Below, in pieces: positions 47,671-59,737 of a stretch of 64,000 nt of DNA. Position 1 is the first letter of the stretch. Each line of letters starts with the position of its first letter. The notes below the pieces were generated by a model. The model was not told where the DNA came from. It searched no databases and was given only the letters and a program-made list of their open reading frames with translations. The stretch is taken from contig NC_088779.1 of the NCBI RefSeq assembly GCF_954871325.1, forward strand, positions 12,650,846-12,714,845, written 5' to 3'. Origin of the DNA: Gordionus sp. m RMFG-2023 (lineage: Eukaryota > Nematomorpha > Gordioida > Chordodea > Parachordodidae). The position numbers and the translations under genes are program-made.

Positions 47671-48831
47671 TTATAAAATTACGAAGATTTTGGATTTATA
47701 ATGAGTTTTCTCTTAAAAAAAGATTAAAAAATATGCCGAGATATCTATGTTGTGTATATTTTATTTTTTTTAAAAAAATTGTTAAGTAATTAAAAAAATA
47801 TATGTTATAAAAATTTATAACTGCGCCAATTTACGCCGCTTTTGTTGACGGAGGATAAAAATCGGCACACCGCAGGCCGTCGATTAGATTTTTGAAAATC
47901 GCGCCGGCCCTCGATAGCTTCGTCGGCGCACAGTAGATACAAATATTAAAATTGTGATGGCCGGTAAATTCGTAAAACATTTAACAGGCCGGGAAGGTAA
48001 AACCTTAACTTGTTAAGTTGGGTAAATTTTTTAAAAAACTATGACGTGCCGGGTTTGATTAATATATTTTCAAGCAGGCGGCACAACTGGCATATTTCTT
48101 AACGGGCCAAGGCAAACCGGTCTGAACTATATAATTATAATACATATAAATAATATATTAAGCTATGCAGACACATTCCACCTCTTCATGCCTTTAATAA
48201 ATTTCCCCTAACGCATGCTACATAAATGTTTGCATCCATAATTCTGATCTAATTATGATCTATAGTCAAGCATTGACCTCTGTAAATGGGGGGGGGGGAT
48301 ATAAATAAACTGTTTTCTAACATTTGTATGGGGATGCAGGCCTTTGAAGCAATTTATTAATAGGGAAATATTGTAATGATGGGGATATTTTTTTGAAATT
48401 TTATTTATTTTTATATTTAAATAATTTCATAAAATGCGAAAGCTTAGATGAATGGGGGAATATATATCGCAATATTATTGGACATGAATCTTCATAGACG
48501 CATAATATGGCTGATTATGGAAGATTCGCCCATAACAAAAATTCTATATTAAAATATTCTATTACCCAAAAAGAATGTGTTGTAAATAATGGTTCAATGA
48601 TAAGAATAATAATTAGATATTTTAGTTCGCAACCAAGCTTTTTGAGGGAACACCCAACAAGTAGAAAATGATAGGTATAATAAAACTTATTAGGGATTCT
48701 GGACCTGTTCTAAAATTATATATATAATAAAAAATGAAGAAAAAACAAAATGGATTAAAAAAATTCAAACTATATTACAATTTTAGAGCATAATAATATA
48801 GATATACTTCTTGATATATATTGCATGTAAT
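47671..48831. other. GC-rich repeat patch then A+T-rich DNA
   Basis: From about 47820 to 48125 the DNA is unusually rich in G+C, with 'gcgccggccctcgatag', 'ggccgggaaggt' and 'aacgggccaaggcaaaccgg'. It looks like a diverged relative of the GC-rich arms. An 11-G run lies at 48288-48298. No gene seen. Confidence 0.45.
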
Positions 48832-49050
48832 AGTGATCTGCAAACCCGGCCTACCCCAAAGCCCATCAAGTGGGTCGGATAAATTTTTAAATAAATTAAA
48901 ACGAGCCGGGTTGGACAAAAATAGTAACGGAGGGCCGGGAAAGTCATACAAAAAAAAATTCGGGGCGGGTATTTAGTTTAAAAAAATTTGGGCCGGGCCA
49001 GGTAATTAGATAAAAAAAAAATTGGGCTGGATTTGGCTCTCATAATATTT
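48832..49050. mobile_element. GC-rich miniature element, left part (AGWGATCTGCA family)
   Basis: The left end AGTGATCTGCAAACCCGGCC is intact at 48832. Arm blocks 'gagccgggttggac', 'gagggccgggaaagt' and 'gggccgggccagg' follow. The right terminus was not found before about 49050, so this copy may be truncated. Confidence 0.6.
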
Positions 49051-49720
49051 TTATAATTTTAATTTTAAAAATCTGGCATCAGATTTATTACCGATTTTTT
49101 TTTGCTAAATAAAATATATCCAAAAATACTTATTTTTTTTTTATAAAATAACATAAAAACGATGGAGATAAATAGGTTATTATTATATGAATTCTTTCTT
49201 TTAGGGAACTTTTGCAACATTCCTAAGATCCTTTGTGTCCAGTTAATCTCAACACATTGACATACTGAGGGAGTATAAAACAATAATCATAGAAAAAAAT
49301 GGCGAATAATCAATTTGATCGTTCCTTTTGTTGTAAGTAACTTGCAATCAAAAATGGTGAGTTGGAAGTAAATTTTCAGATCGGTTATTCATCAAATATC
49401 TCTCACCTTGCCTTTCTTAGGACCATTAGATGTACTACTCCGATATACTGTTAGATGAGACTCAAAAATCTGGAGGGTGTCATTCTGTGAAAATAAACAC
49501 TTACCTACTTCCCCCAAACAAAATGACGGGACCTTCGATGGTTTCTAAATCATTGATTATCTATAGTGAATCCTTCATCTGAAATTAATGTTCTATTATC
49601 TCTCTTAAATAGGGATTTATATACGAATTCCTTGAAACAATTTCTAACAGAAATATAGGTCTGGGACTAAACAAATAGGATTTCAGCCTGAATGTGGCCA
49701 TTCGCATATGCTGCTCTGTC

Positions 49721-50026
49721 TCAATTTTTTATACTTAATCGAAATGTGGAAAGCTCTTGAATATTTTGACGGGTACCACAAATATAGTATGGTATGGTCG
49801 AACTACATGACACATCCTTTGTAGATCCTTCATCAAGAGTTACTGGTAAAACTGTACATTCATTCCTTGATCCATCAGGCCTATTTAAAAATAGCGCTGC
49901 CCAGACAACATCACCAACGAAAAAAAGTTGTTCCTTGCATGAGACCCTATACTTGAGTGGTCCTTTTGTTTTTGAAGAATTTTGAGACACTTCGTTTAAA
50001 TGATTTTGAGATCGGGTCGTAGTCAT
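49721..50026 (-). CDS. unrecognised gene or exon, possibly decayed downstream
   Basis: The minus frame begins MTTTRSQNHLNEVSQ and continues YRVSCKEQLFFVGDVVWAAL, FLNRPDGSRNECTVLPVTLD, and CSSTIPYYICGTRQN. It has mixed composition with five Cys, three Trp/Tyr-rich patches and above-background G+C, so it is unlikely to be chance. The start is the first ATG after a run of A+T-rich DNA. Downstream (to about 49400) coding-like sequence continues on the same strand, interrupted by stops, and an alternative reading at 49407-49544 is open and ends at an AAG|GTGAGA donor. So either there are introns I could not place with matching phase, or the gene is broken. I recognise no family. The smaller plus-strand frame at 49794-49985 is its shadow. 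Confidence 0.45.
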   Translation of the reverse strand: MTTTRSQNHLNEVSQNSSKTKGPLKYRVSCKEQLFFVGDVVWAALFLNRPDGSRNECTVLPVTLDEGSTKDVSCSSTIPYYICGTRQNIQELSTFRLSIKN

Positions 50027-53000
50027 AATAATTTATTATCAAAATTTATTGTTTAACAAAATAACTAAAATAATTATTATCAAAATTTTACAAAACTAAA
50101 AAAGTTTATATTAATAAAAATTTCAAAATTATTTTAAACATAAAAAAGTGTGTATTAATAAAGATTTTCAAAATTATTTTACAGAAAAAATAAAGTATAT
50201 CTAAACTATAAAAAATTCGTCCCTTTTATAGGGAAAATAAAAGGCGCAATTATAAATTAAAATTAAATTGGCGCAAAGTGAAAAAAAGAACGTTTTTGTG
50301 GAAACGAGTTGTGTTAGTTTTATCGTACATAATTGGGGATAAAACCTACTCCCCTTTTCGGATCACCTTACTGAGGACTCCTAAAGTAAGAAATCCAGTA
50401 AAGTGAGAGAAAACACAAAAGCCATATGTTTAACTTTCACTGTGTTTAACTTAAAACAAGAGAGGGACCAAAAAGAGAAACTTTTTTTTAACTTTCATTT
50501 TATTGTAAACAAAGGAGGGGTATTAAAAAACTTTATTTAACTTTAACATAAACAAAAGAGGGGGATTAAAAAAACTTTTTAATCTTAACCATAATAAAAG
50601 AGGGGGATAAAAAAAACTTTTTTTTTCATCTTTAACAGTTTTCAACCCAAACTGTGACTTATTATCGAGCAAAATAAGCTTATACATCCCTGCGATTATA
50701 TATTCTCCCTAATCGTTGCTTCCACCCTCACTATATTTGGTGCTCTTGTCTTCGTTTAAAGCCTCGTGCAAAATCATCTCTGTCAAAAATAGATAAGCTA
50801 AGTGAGAAGTTCTACTTAGGCAGGGATTCATTAAAGTTAAAATTATATTTAAAGACATGGACTAAAGGGTATTATGAATCTCTCTCTTAAAAATTTTTTC
50901 AAAATATTATAAATCAAATAATTACAGGGCCAGGGAATTTTTCTCTATTAAGCAAAAGTTGCAAATAGAAATTTTAAGATATAAAATGGTTCATCTTTGG
51001 GAACACAATTAACTATTGTATACTTTACTTTTATCAGTCAATGGGTTGTTTATATATTTTTTAAAATATTTTTTAATTATTATATTTTAAACATTAAATA
51101 AATTTGCATTAAAAATGGGTTCAGTTAAACACAGACTGTTAAAAATCATAATGATTACTGTTCGATTAAGCCCTGATTCGTATGAGTTTCACATTTTATA
51201 TAACGATGCTTGATTATTTTATGGAGATAGCAATATCATTATCCTTTATCTCATTCGTTAACGGAGTCGTAAAAATTGACTACGACTCTAGAAACTCAAT
51301 AAGCGTCTCACGAGTTCGATTTTTAACCGACTCGCGTGTTAATTTAATTTCTAACAAAATTTTCTGATCTGACCCTCAGACTGGGCAGTAAAAATAGGTA
51401 AACCTATAACTGGCCGGGTATAAAAAAAAGCTAAACTTAAAAGTTAAAAATATATTGCAAATGCCGGTAAGGTAGAATTTGTTTTAAAAGATAAATTCAT
51501 ATTATTAACCATGTGTAAACTGCGATAGTTGATCATAAACCCATTTCTAAAAATAATTAAGAAAATTAAATTTTTAAAACATCCATTGAGAATCGGTATA
51601 AAAAATTTTAAAATCCGAGCCGAAGAAGGGGAGCTAACTATTTTTGCAGCATAACATTGAAATCTAGTTTTCCCTTTTTTTTTTACATCATTCACTTTAA
51701 ATGCTTATTCTTCTCTTTTTTTACATAAAGATTAATTCTAAAAATATATGTACATATATGTTTATAATCCAAAACTGAGATAATTATTTATTTAAAAAAA
51801 TTATAATTGGAACGGATACCTATATTATAATAATTATGAGTAAATTAGATTTTAAATTAGTTTTTTTTTTATTAAAATGAAAATTCAATTTAAACTGTAG
51901 ATTCAAATATAATTAATTTTTTTTTGTTATTTACCAGGCAAGACCTCAAAATTTAAATCAAATTTCTAACCTAAAATAAACCTTCTAAAAAATTAACTAT
52001 TGTATAAAAAAACTATTTATTTCTGTTATTTATGGAGTCTTTAACAAACCCAAAGATATACTGAATCCACCTCAATAACGCTGAAAAATATAAAAATCAA
52101 ACAAAACATTGTTATTGAGCAATTTTTATTTATTTTATAAAATTTTGTCAAAAGGATATAAAGGTAATTTGTTCCTTTCTTTCCAAATCATTCACTTCCA
52201 GTTACAATTCCGAAAATTATGACATTCTGATTTTCGTTCCGATTCGAGTCCTTGTTAAAAATTGAATGGTATTTAAAATAAATTTAAAATCCACTAGACC
52301 ATGATTATCTTTATTATTTTATGGATGAAAGAAATAAGATTGATGGATTTGAGAAATGTTTGCTAAGAGGTGTTACGCTCTTTAAATTTATTACAAAATA
52401 ATTGGCAAGATATTGAAGATTGAAATCTTTACATTTCTATTTAACATATTGTCTAAATGAATTTAATTAGAGCTAATTACTCTGAGCCATGTCTAAGCTG
52501 TTTGAAAAAAATATTAAATCCAAACCAAATAGCGGTGAATTTATTCGCAGTAGAAAAATCGCCGGCTAGAAAATACCATTTTGCTTAATACAGATATAGC
52601 TCGGCAAATGAAATAATAATTAATTCATTATTAAATATCGTCCATAAATTATTTATTCCTAATTATTGCTAAGCCAGAAATGATAAATAATTTATTATTT
52701 TTTATTAGCCAATTCTTATAAATGCGATAATGTATACTAATATCTTGTTAATTTTTTTTCTATCAGTACAAAATCTTGAAACAGGCTATATATTTAGAAA
52801 TATTAAAAGTATTTTTTATGAATATTCTTTCATTGTTGAGTGTTGAAGGCAAAATTAATCATGCAAAATAAAATGAATTGTTTGAAAAATTAACACAAAA
52901 TTACCATATAAAATAAATGCATAAAAATCGCCTTTGAATTTAATAAATCTAAAGCTTTCTTTGTATATCTATATAAAAAAATTTTATAATAATTTCCTTA

Positions 53001-53301
53001 CGAATATAATCAAGATATTATCTTATCGGGTACCTTTTATAATATCAATTTTCCTCAGATATAGAATTGCTTATAAAAAACAACTATTCCTTTGATTTCT
53101 TATTTTTGAGAACTGTTTTTTTCAGCTTTATACAATTGGCATGAACCTCTTTGGCATTTTTAAATCTAAAAATTAGAAGTGCGTAAAATTTATTGCTCAT
53201 TATATAACTATACTAAATTTAAACTACATGTTGTGTGTGGTTATGTAAATTCAGGACTCTGCTTTTTTGCTCTAGGATTTTAGCAAATTTTTAAGTAAGA
53301 T
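50027..53301. other. intergenic DNA, mostly A+T-rich
   Basis: A short tandem array lies at 50452-50640. Slightly GC-richer DNA at 50330-50420 contains 'gatcaccttactgaggactc'. The stretch 51370-51420 has 'gactgggcagtaaaaatagg' and 'ggccggg', another scrap of the GC-rich family. The minus frame at 51444-51695 (83 codons, basic with one hydrophobic segment) and the plus frame at 51182-51367 have no recognisable features. Confidence 0.4.
50452..50640. repeat. degenerate tandem repeat, about four units of 43-54 bp
   Basis: The phrase 'aaacaaaagagggggattaa', followed by 'aaaaaacttttt' and 'aacttta(a)c', recurs about four times with length drift. It lies 5' of the minus-strand gene at 50026. Confidence 0.75.
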
Positions 53302-53538
53302 GTGTTTCTGCAGCCTTCTAGCAATGACTTGCAACAGAGCTACGCTAGTTTTCCTCTTAATCCATTCAATTTGATATTTAATTTAGGGGGAAATAAAAAT
53401 GAGGAGCCCTTATCATATTTGTGGGCAAGCCTTATGTACATGTACGCACAGTTTGAAAACTGCTATTTAAAAGTCTATAGTATAAAAAAAGAAGAAGTTG
53501 GGCAAAACAAAAGCCAATACCCGCCCAATATAATTTAA
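53302..53538 (+). CDS. low-confidence open frame, possible terminal exon
   Basis: The frame downstream of 'tgtttctgcag' (a good 3' splice site ending near 53313) reads PSSNDLQQSYASFPLNPFNL and later SYLWASLMYMYAQFENCYLK. Composition is richer in Gln, Ser, Pro and Trp than chance frames here. No family is recognised and no upstream exon was found. It may be a last exon or chance. Confidence 0.2.
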   Translation: MFLQPSSNDLQQSYASFPLNPFNLIFNLGGNKNEEPLSYLWASLMYMYAQFENCYLKVYSIKKEEVGQNKSQYPPNII

Positions 53539-54104
53539 TTACTTTAAGGGTGAGAGGTGGCTGATTTCAAGTTAAAATTCCTTAGTGTAAGTCTAATGAT
53601 TACAATAGATAATAAGTGATTTAATGTTCATCTCAATTGAATTACAATTTATCCCAAATGAATAAAATTTAATATATATATTATCTAACTTCTGGTGAGA
53701 TAAGATATTCAATTTTAATATTCTAGTTCGATTAATATGGCTGAAAAAGTTCGGCAATAGCCATAGTTAGATTAGCGTTATCATGAATCAGGTGGAAAAT
53801 TATTTATCAAGTTTATTATTTGATATCTTCTTTTTTAAATTTAAAAATTTTAATTTATCATATAATAGCAATATAAATTCATATTTCAGTAAAATTTGGT
53901 TTTTGAGACTGTTTATAGAAAACATATTTAATTGGCATACATGCACAAGTACTATTTTTTTTATAAACTATTGTTAAAAACTCAGCAAATTATTTAAAAC
54001 TTAAATTATTTATAAAGTATGTTTTTTTTTAATTTCTGAAAGAGATGATTTTGCTTAAGTCATATTTTGGCATGAAAGCATACCAGTAATTTTGACATAA
54101 ACTC
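53539..54104. other. A+T-rich spacer
   Basis: Nothing recognised; the frame at 53783-53977 is Asn/Phe/Ile-rich and featureless. Confidence 0.35.
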
Positions 54105-54213
54105 TTGAACTACTCTTAATTTCTATAGATTTATATAAATTAAAAAATTCTTGAAATACTTGAATTACTCTTAATTTCTATAGATTTATATAAATTAAAA
54201 AATTCTTGAAATA
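54105..54213. repeat. 55-bp tandem duplication
   Basis: 'tactcttaatttctatagat' followed by 'ttatataaattaaaaaattc' and 'ttgaaat' occurs from 54111 and again from 54166, almost unchanged. Confidence 0.9.
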
Positions 54214-54479
54214 AATTTCTGAAATTTAGACGATTAATATACACTATATATGTGGATGTAGTGACAGTATCCGGATATTTGTATCCTTTTAATACTTTTC
54301 GAAAAGATATTGTATGTTGTATCTTAATCAACTTATTCAAAAAGATATGGATATTTTTTAAAAAAGATAGTTAATATTTAAATACTATTAAAATTGATAT
54401 TGTTTTAAAATTCAATGATGATTTAATCCGAGTTTACATATTTTAAGAAAGGTAATGATATCTGTCGTCATATAGCAAT

Positions 54480-55735
54480 TTGCTAAGCAACTACCATACT
54501 TTATTGAAATATTCATACATCCATTGTTACCCCCAAAATATTATGAACCAAGTTATCAAAGATATAATTAATGAATCGGAAAGTGAAAATTATGATGTTA
54601 CACAAGGAAAATACATTTCCAAACATAGATTAAGCATATTAAATTGAAAATTTTTTAAGTCACCAACACGCACATACTAATAATAAAATTCTGGATTGCC
54701 TCAAATTTATAAGTGGCAGTGCAGTCGTTATCTAATTTCGTTAAGCATCTAAGAATATATTATATAATTTTATTAATTGACATTTTAATGATATTCATTC
54801 ATATTCACTATCATATTTTTCATCTGTTAAATTTTGAAGTATTTAAATTTTTATGATTAATGAAAAGGATATATAAAAAAGAATATTCTAGAAGTGAAAA
54901 GAATAATAAAAAAAAAATACGATGAAAACTGCAAAAAAAACATTTACTCAAAATGAAAAAAAAAACAATATCTCAGGAAAAGTTTAATAATTTATTAACT
55001 TCCTTTGTTTTTAAATAATTTCATCTTTCACTTATAATTGAACAAAGAGAATTTGTAAAAATCTAAATAGTTTTCACTATTCCTTATCTCCTACTTGTCA
55101 ATTTATTATAACTATTAGAGATCTGCAAAGTTAGGCCCGGCCCGTATCCGGCCCGAGTCCGGCTCGGCCCGAACTTAAAAAAATTCGGGCCGGGTCGGGT
55201 TGGATCTTGTAATTTTTTTAAAATATATCTAAATTTCTCAATTTTATATTGTATTTTTTATGTAAAATAAAAATATTTGATTTTATTTATTGAAACTAAA
55301 CGACATATAACATATGTCTTTTATTTTGAGTAATTATAAAAATTAATTTCTCTATTTAAATAAATTCGGGCCGGACCGGGCCGGTAAATTTTTTTAAAAA
55401 ATTTTTGGGTCGGGCCGGGCTTGAAAAATTAGGCCCGATGCAGATCACTGATAACTATTATCTAGTAATGATTACCATATCAAATTAATAGAAATTCTTA
55501 AAGATCCTTGCAAAGAAAAATTGATGAAAGTTTCAAATATGAAACTGATAGCTAAAAAAGTTATGAAACCTTGCACTACAGCAGATATTTGGTCTACTAA
55601 AAAGTTTTCTTATAGTAGCTTGTCGTTGGGTAATGAAATGATATGATATTTTATTTAAATTAGCTCTGAATATGATAAGACTTATATGGTGGTGGTACGC
55701 CTTGCCTTTAGACATTTCTCCTATGGAAAAACGTT
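54480..55735 (+). mobile_element. hAT transposase remnant split by a GC-rich miniature element
   Basis: Before the insertion, frame scraps near 54490-54560 (IHPLLPPKYYEP) and 55010-55100 (ISSFTLIIEQREFVKI) resemble the N-terminal hAT region (F.I.D..PF..VE...F..LL). After it, 55480-55640 reads ILKDPCKEKLMKVSNMKLIA then KKVMKPCTTADIWSTKKFSY and SSLSLGNEM, matching the hAT core start (..K..I...L......ALTTDIWTS....SY......). Several stops and frame changes; inactive. The first scrap is less certain than the second. The GC-rich element at 55117-55450 with its exact 9-bp duplication was inserted after this hAT copy. Confidence 0.6.
55117..55450. mobile_element. GC-rich miniature element, best-preserved copy (334 bp, exact 9-bp duplication)
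   Basis: The left end is AGAGATCTGCAAAG and the right end is GATGCAGATCACTG. It is flanked by identical 'ataactatt' at 55108-55116 and 55451-55459. The left arm carries 'ggcccggcccgtatccggcc' and 'tcgggccgggtcgggtt'; the right arm carries 'cgggccggaccgggccgg' and 'gggtcgggccgggcttg'. The A+T-rich centre has 'gtaaaataaaaatatttgat' and 'cgacatataacatatgtctt'. Low decay of CpG and GC in the arms, and the intact target duplication, make this the youngest copy in the window. Non-coding. Confidence 0.88.
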
Positions 55736-55991
55736 TCGCCTAAATATAAAGTATTTGCTCATTTATCATATAATTTGAGTATTTGTAATTAAAATTAATT
55801 TTTTGGAACTTTTAGGCGAAACGGAATCTTGCTAATTTAGTAGTATTTTTCTTTCTATTAAATTTTCTAATTTGTTATTATATTTTCTAATTTACTATTA
55901 TATTCTCTCATTTATTATATAATTGAGTATTAGCTATTAAATTTGGTTATGGCGCTCTTTAGCACTTTTGAATTTGCTTGCATTTTTGCTC

Positions 55992-56168
55992 ATTTCCTAC
56001 TAATTTTCTAAATTACCATTACATTTTCTAATTTACTATTAAGCTTGCACATTTCCTACTAATTTTCTAAATTACCATTACATTTTCTAATTTACTATTA
56101 AGCTTGCACATTTCCTACTAATTTTCTAAATTACCATTACATTTTCTAATTTACTATTAAGCTTGCAC
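55992..56168. repeat. three tandem 59-bp units
   Basis: The unit starting 'atttcctactaattttctaa' and ending 'ctattaagcttgcac' is present at 55992, 56051 and 56110, nearly identical. A partial fourth start follows at 56169. Confidence 0.95.
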
Positions 56169-56777
56169 ATTTATTATATAATTTTAGTATTTGATATTAA
56201 ATTTAATCCTTTGGCACTTTTTGGCAATTTTAGTTGAAATGATATAAGCAAAGTTTCGATCATCAATTAGTTTATATTATTTTTTAAAATATAATATATA
56301 TACTCGTTTCTCTAGTCAAATCTAAATTATCATTTTTATATCAACATCCTGTAAGATGGAAGAATTATAAGGCGTAAAGAGGAACCAACTTTCTTTTAAA
56401 GAGATTTTAATATCACCAGAACACTTACTTTTAAACATTTAATTTATAAACATTCATGAACATTTATTTATATCATTTTACACAATTATTTATAATAAAT
56501 CAAAAAAATTACACACACATTAGATATCTATCCCGACATGATATAAAAAATGTAGTAAAGGGAGTAAATTATTAATTTCCTACCCGTGATTACTATTCTA
56601 AGCACAATGATATTTTTTCAATCTTAGCGAAGGATATGTCAATTTTTGCTCGATTATGAATATTAAGCAGCCTCTTCATAAATAAATAAAAAGATTACCC
56701 AACAAACTCTCGGAAGTATATATAAGATAAAAAAGAAACAAGTCTAACTATTACTTTAACAATGTCTTATCAATTAT
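56169..56777. other. A+T-rich spacer
   Basis: Nothing recognised. Confidence 0.35.
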
Positions 56778-57099
56778 TAGCTAAATTATCTACCCTAGAT
56801 AGATATTTACTCTTATAAGTATCCAGGATTTTCCTTTAGAGAAGGAAAGTACTATTAAGTGAGGGTTTATGCCATAAACTATATTGGGAGTATTTAGATC
56901 CACATATTGATGACCTTTGGCAATATTATATTTTAATAAATAGCTAAATTATCTACCCTAGATAGATAAACTCTTATATGTATCCAGTTTCCTTTAGAGA
57001 AGGAAAGCACTATTAATGAGGGTTTATGCCATAAACTATATTGGGAGTATTTAGGTTCACTTATTGATGACCTTTGGCAATATTATATTTTAACAAATA
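56778..57099. repeat. 163-bp tandem duplication
   Basis: 'tagctaaattatctacccta' starts copies at 56778 and 56941. Both run through 'gagggtttatgccataaact' and 'gatgacctttggcaatatta'. A few base changes and a small deletion separate them. No coding content. Confidence 0.92.
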
Positions 57100-58219
57100 A
57101 AAACGATATAAGGTGCCTCGAGGTTATGACACCAGGGATTTATATACATTGTGTCCTGCATTTCTCAATTATTTTACCATGTCAAATAATTTTATGTAAT
57201 GATTATTATTTGTTTTTGATTATGTATAATTTTATGAATATTTATTTTTTTAACATATACATAGTTTTTTTGTAACATGTCACTATATTTTTTTATAGTT
57301 TTGTGGAAAAAAAAGATAATATTGAATAGAATAATTATAGAACTTATTGTCGGTAAAATTTCATTATAAAGGTTAAAAAGAAAATTTAAAATTTAGCGTT
57401 GATAAAATTAAGCTTTTTATTAAATAAAAGAATTCCTGATGACAAGCGCATACTAGCCTCCTGGGGGTTCAACTAGATAAATTTGAGACGGGACTTAGCC
57501 TCCCATACCCTCTCTTTTGGGAGCTCGCCCTCTTTTCCCGGTTTACGGTTAGGTTTATAAAAATTATATTATACTTTTTAAATTGAAAGAGTCAAATTCT
57601 AAACTAATATTCAAGTTTCATATTTTGTCATTTATTATGCATACAGACTACAGCATATATATAATAAGTAAAACAATAGAGACTTTGGTATGCTAAAGAT
57701 AATATTTTCTAATACAAAATATTTATCTATTTATTATAGTCTTAAATATTTCCGATTAAAGAATATATATATTATAATTTATAATATCAAAGAGCATTAA
57801 ATATTTGTGATTTCAAATATAAATAAATTTTACAATTAAAGAATTATAAAAGTGATAAAAAATATTCTTTTTTTGCCTAATTATTCAATATACTTTTTGT
57901 AGTAATGTTGGAATATTTTGAAATATACTAATTATACATTATGAATGATTATATTAGTCAATTAAATATGGTTATAATGATTATATATATATTTTATAAT
58001 AATATAATATTGGGTGAAGTTAACTAACTAACACCTATAACACCAATTATTATAACTATAATTTCCGTAATCGGTTCCATATGATTAACAACCATGGGAA
58101 TGTATTTGAATAAACTTGTGCATGTATAGTTTAGTATAAGTGGATTAGTTTATTGGTGCAATCTAAGGACCCTAGTATTCTAATTAAAACAAATAAAATA
58201 GATCATTAATTTCTAAAAA
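57100..58219. other. intergenic DNA 5' of the Ty3/gypsy fossil
   Basis: A GC-richer patch at about 57430-57560 ('ctagcctcctgggggttcaa', 'gggagctcgccctcttttcc') might belong to the 5' part of the fossil, but no long direct repeat pairs it with the 3' side. The rest is A+T-rich. Confidence 0.35.
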
Positions 58220-59737
58220 TTATGCCTCAAGCCAAAACCAATAATGTCATAAATATAGATAAGATCGGAATTCCTGGTAAATGGGTTGATCTAGCGGGTT
58301 CTGGACATCGACCGAGAAGAACTGTATATAAGTTTTGGCGCTGAGGGCATTGACATTCTCGAAAAATATTTATTTCATGAAACCATTCCATGGACTAAAT
58401 TTGATAAGCTGATAAGTATTTCACTACAAATTTTTGGAAAAATAAAATCAACTTTTATAGTCAATTAGATTTTATAAGGTTAATTAGGAACAACAATGAA
58501 CCAATTGGAGATTTCTTCAATAGGATCAAAGTAACTGCCAAAGCGTGTTGTTTTACGCCGACAGAAGTTGCCGGCTGTTTAAGAAATAAATTGGATGCAG
58601 GTATTGACCTACCAGGCCTCGAATGGGCTAAATGTCCGTAAGCATTGGATGTGAACAAAAAATCGCTGCGTTTCAGTTTGTGCTAGATATGGCCACGTCA
58701 ATTGAAAGAGCTCAGAACAAAATGACAATTAAGAAAGACCTTGCGAATAGTGTAATCAGGCCGCAACGTGATAAACATAAAATACCTAATTCATAAGAGT
58801 GTGTTAAGAGAGATAATAATAATTATAGGAAGCTCTATAGCATATTTTACGATAATAAATAAAAAATTTGTGCTGGCTGGCATGAAAAATATTTATTCCC
58901 AGCTAAAGGCAAAACATGATTTAAATGCCAAAGAACCAGACACTTCACAGCGCGCTGCCATATTAAGCTCGTATAGAATTTAAACTCAGTTAAGTGATTC
59001 AAAAAATAATCTTTGGACAGGTGGATTAAATAAAAGCCAAAATAAATGGACTTAGTGTCACTTTCGACTATGATACGGGAGCACAAGCCTCTATTATAGG
59101 ATTGAATATTTGGGAGAAAATTGGTAATCCGCTAACCTTTCCCACAAATCCATTATCATCCTATGGAGATGTGCCTTGGATCTATTGGGTGATGCCATGG
59201 CTATACAAGTAAAGGAAATTCGTAAATTATCAGTTATTGCCATGGATTTTAGCATTTGAGTTTGAATTACCTAGACAGGCAAGCATACAACAGGTTATTA
59301 AAACGGATGGGATTTCTTGGGCCATTCAAGACCAATGTTATCAAGTCGAGAGTCTAACGATGTCCCGATGGGCCGTTCAAATACAATCGGTGCCCCCTCC
59401 CCGGACTGCGAATGTCACTGATGGAAGACCCAATAGGGCCTTTGTTAACTAAACAGTTCAAAGCCGTTTTTTTTGACGATAAGCCGGAGTTGATACGTAA
59501 TTTTGCGGTACGACTCCAATTGAAAGATAGCTTCAAAAATCGTTTCCAGATCGCCGAGTGCCCTTTCCGCTATACAGATCGGTTGATAACTAGATTGAAT
59601 TGTTGCTACGAAAATTTTGAAGCCAATCGATTCCTCTACAACAAGAATGTCATGGATAACCCTAGCGGTAAATGCAATGAAGAACAATGGTGAGATTCGT
59701 ATAAATTTAAGGTTAGTATAAATCCTTATCTATTATA

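Noticed and set aside
49405-49550. Reading in which 49407-49544 is a second exon of the 49721-50026 gene
   Set aside because: No donor in the first frame has the phase needed by the acceptor before 49544, so I did not annotate it as a joined gene.
57430-57560. GC-richer patch considered as a 5' long terminal repeat of the Ty3/gypsy fossil
   Set aside because: No matching direct repeat is visible on the 3' side within the window.
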